This document shows, one piece after another, positions 62,127 to 64,000 of a stretch of DNA of 64,000 bases. The number at the start of each line of letters is the position of its first letter. The first letter of the stretch is position 1. The position numbers and the translations under genes were made by a program. The stretch comes from Amycolatopsis iheyensis (GTDB lineage: Bacteria > Actinomycetota > Actinomycetes > Mycobacteriales > Pseudonocardiaceae), in assembly GCF_024703995.1 (NCBI RefSeq), contig NZ_JAMXQV010000036.1:1-64000 (forward strand), in the 5' to 3' direction. Below the pieces are notes generated by a model. The model was not told the origin of the DNA. It made no database searches and was given only the letters and a program-made list of their open reading frames with translations.

Positions 62127-64000
62127 AGACGTCCTCGAGGCGGTCGGCGAGGTCGTCCAGCTCGGCGCCCGTGCGCACCGCCTCCGTGAACTCGCGCAGC
62201 GCGGCGGTGAGGTCCTCTGGTGCCTCGTGGTCCGAGGTCCACGCGGTGACCTTGCGGAACAGCCGCCGGAACTCGGCGGGCACGGCGTCGGGCTGGACGG
62301 TGGGAGTGTCGTCGGGTACCAGCTCCACGGGCGGCGGCAGGGTGAAGGTGAGCGGCTCCGCCGCCGCGTCCGGTTGGCTTGGCTGGGCCTCGGTGCGCGG
62401 CTGGAGCAGCCGCAGCAGCCGGCGCCTGCTCTCGGCCAGCATGTCGATCTTGCCGATGCTGGTGCTCTGCCGGAACGTCGCCTCGTACTCGCGGCCCGCG
62501 TTGGCGTGGAACACCTTGACCTCGAGCAACCCGTTGACGTCGAGCTTGAACGTGATGTCGAACTGGTGGTACCCGGCCTCGCGCGGCTCGATCTTGTCGA
62601 GGACGATCGTGCCGACGCGCGTGTTGTCGAACACGAGGTCCGACTCGCCCTGGTAGATCGGCACCTCGACGTTCTCGGAGTCCTTCTGGTTGGTGTAGCG
62701 CTTCTGCTTGTGGTTGGGGATCTTCGCGCCGCGTTCGATCAGGGGGTCGAACTTGTTGTCCTGCACCCCGACGCCCAGGGTGTGCTCGGTGATGAGCCTG
62801 ATGTCGAACTCGTCCTCGCCGGACTGGCGCAGGCCTGCCGGACGGCGATCGAAGTCGAACGACTCCGACGGCTCGAAGCGGCGGGCGAGCAGCGCGGCGC
62901 CCCGGGCTACCAGTGTGTCGGGGTCGCCGTCGGCGCGGACGAAGTCGTCGTCCTCGTTGAAGTGCTCCACCAGCATCTCCCGCACGAGCGGGATGCGGGT
63001 CGAGCCGCCGACCAGCAGGATCGCGTCCACCTTCACCGGTGGCTCGTCCGGGCCCGGCTTCGTCATGTTCAGCGCCTCGACCACCTTCTTGAGCGATCGG
63101 TCCAGCGTCGGCTTGATCAAGGATTTGAACCGGGCGCGGTCGAGTTCTACCGGTGCGGTGCCGTCGCCGAGGTCGATCGTGGTCGTCTCGCGCAGGGAAA
63201 GCTCGCGCTTGGCCTGCTCCGCGGCGGCCAGCGCCTGCATGCGCTCGTCGGCGCTCGGGGAAGTGCGGCCGGTCCGTTCACCCAGCCAGTCCGCGACGGC
63301 CGCGTCGAAGTCGCCGCCGCCCAGCCGTGCGTCGCCCGCGGTGGCCAGCACGGTGATCTTCCGGTCCCTGGTCTCGATGATCGACACGTCGAACGTGCCG
63401 CCGCCGAGGTCGAAGACGAGGTAGACGCGGGGTTCCTCCTCGGCGCTGTCCACGCCGTAGGCGATCGCCGCGGCGGTGGGCTCCGGGATCAGCTGGCGCG
63501 GGTGCAGGCCCGCCAGCAGTGCCGCTTCCTCGGTGGCTTTCTTCTGCCGTTCGGTGAAGTAGGCGGGCACGGTGACCACCGCGTCGTGGACGCCGCCGCC
63601 GAGCTCGCGTTCGGCGATCTCCTTCATCCGCATCAGCACCAGGGCGCTGACCTCCTGCGGCCGGAGCCAGTCGCCGTGCAGCCGCACGCGCAGCGGGTCG
63701 CCCTCGCGGAACGACGTGCCGCCGGCACCGAAGCGCTTGAGCGTCTCCTCGGTGAAGACCGCGCCCATCTCGCGCTTGATCTCGATGATCGTCTCCCGGC
63801 CGCGCCCGGGCAGGGACATCGCCCGTTTCGCCTCGGCGCCGACGACCACCCGGCCTTCGTGCGGGTCGAAGGCGACCACGGAGGGGGTGGTGTCGGCCTC
63901 CGGGCCGAACACCCGGTCGGGCACGATCGTCGCGGTGTCCTCGTCAGCGTCGAAGAGCGCGACGGCGGAGTACGTCGTGCCGAGGTCGATGCCGACGACC
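62107..64000 (-). CDS. Hsp70/DnaK-like ATPase (5' end outside the window)
   Basis: At least 630 residues; the start lies beyond 64,000. The actin-fold motifs are intact: phosphate 1 GIDLGTTYSAV at the window edge, VTVPAYFTERQKKAT with LIPEPTAAAIAYGVD, phosphate 2 VFDLGGGTFDVS, and the adenosine motif LLVGGSTRIPLV. A substrate-binding beta domain follows (ITEHTLGVGVQDN, DKIEPREAGYHQFDITFKLD). The C-terminus is not the usual DnaK lid: about 120 residues with Pro/Ala-rich linker and a short helical domain. No dnaJ or grpE is adjacent; instead it is translationally linked to a pseudokinase-TPR gene. This argues for a dedicated chaperone or switch in the TIR operon rather than housekeeping DnaK. 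Confidence 0.88.
   Translation of the reverse strand, partial: VVGIDLGTTYSAVALFDADEDTATIVPDRVFGPEADTTPSVVAFDPHEGRVVVGAEAKRAMSLPGRGRETIIEIKREMGAVFTEETLKRFGAGGTSFREGDPLRVRLHGDWLRPQEVSALVLMRMKEIAERELGGGVHDAVVTVPAYFTERQKKATEEAALLAGLHPRQLIPEPTAAAIAYGVDSAEEEPRVYLVFDLGGGTFDVSIIETRDRKITVLATAGDARLGGGDFDAAVADWLGERTGRTSPSADERMQALAAAEQAKRELSLRETTTIDLGDGTAPVELDRARFKSLIKPTLDRSLKKVVEALNMTKPGPDEPPVKVDAILLVGGSTRIPLVREMLVEHFNEDDDFVRADGDPDTLVARGAALLARRFEPSESFDFDRRPAGLRQSGEDEFDIRLITEHTLGVGVQDNKFDPLIERGAKIPNHKQKRYTNQKDSENVEVPIYQGESDLVFDNTRVGTIVLDKIEPREAGYHQFDITFKLDVNGLLEVKVFHANAGREYEATFRQSTSIGKIDMLAESRRRLLRLLQPRTEAQPSQPDAAAEPLTFTLPPPVELVPDDTPTVQPDAVPAEFRRLFRKVTAWTSDHEAPEDLTAALREFTEAVRTGAELDDLADRLEDVYDRARR

Noticed and set aside
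62107..64000. Housekeeping dnaK
   Set aside because: No grpE/dnaJ/hspR neighbours, unusual C-terminus, and tight coupling to pseudokinase/TPR/TIR genes.

Overview
The window is very high-GC DNA with dense, often GTG-started and translationally coupled genes. It carries an IniB-type protein beside a large ATPase/LuxR-family regulator, fasciclin lipoproteins beside a molybdopterin oxidoreductase, and ANTAR-domain fragments. Together these point to a Pseudonocardiaceae-type actinomycete, most likely Amycolatopsis or a close relative (inferred from protein families; no marker gene is present).

Region 1 (1 to about 15.4 kb) looks like ordinary, somewhat decayed chromosome. It holds the 3' end of a sulfite-oxidase-type molybdoenzyme, two fasciclin lipoproteins, an IniB-like/IniR-like divergent pair, a TetR-phoU unit divergent from a SpoIIM-like membrane protein with two visible operators, and a LacI regulator facing a chimeric lipoprotein (sugar-binding half fused to a CHAT C-terminus). 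After these come an SRPBCC protein, a sulfatase lipoprotein, and a secreted papain-like protease with a membrane-anchored partner. SDR, ATPase and ANTAR remnants lie between them.

The boundary is at 15.07-15.43 kb. A tyrosine-integrase remnant is followed by the 3' half of a minus-strand tRNA-Lys(CTT) that keeps its own terminator but lacks its 5' half. This is what the distal attachment site of an element integrated into a tRNA looks like. The first gene to its right is a DUF2637 protein, typical of actinomycete integrative elements. By this logic everything from 15.43 kb rightwards, to an intact tRNA-Lys that is not in the window, is a candidate integrated island.

Region 2 (15.4-46 kb) is dominated by DNA-handling and defence-type genes. 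It has a type II Wadjet operon (jetABCD, minus strand; jetA carries a one-base frameshift). A 2,070-residue P-loop ATPase is coupled to a coiled-coil beta-CASP metallo-beta-lactamase nuclease (plus strand). A minus-strand trio follows, comprising two unknown proteins and an SF1 helicase. SbcD-SbcC is followed by a DUF3644/HEPN-like protein. This block ends in a gene graveyard at 44.3-46.1 kb holding a broken membrane protein plus WD40 and GntR/UTRA fragments.

Region 3 (46-51.8 kb) holds a DM13 lipid- or membrane-anchored protein, a DEDDh exonuclease-BRCT protein with an upstream partner of unknown function, a peroxiredoxin, a broken beta-propeller gene and an ANTAR remnant.

Region 4 (51.8-64 kb, continuing past the end) is one minus-strand operon: Hsp70-like ATPase, pseudokinase-TPR protein, membrane-anchored repeat protein, small protein, TPR protein, TIR-domain protein with a propeller-like C-terminal half, and a 1,174-residue TPR protein. 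Several start and stop codons overlap. It has the parts of a sensor/chaperone/NADase conflict system and is the best candidate here for an undescribed one.
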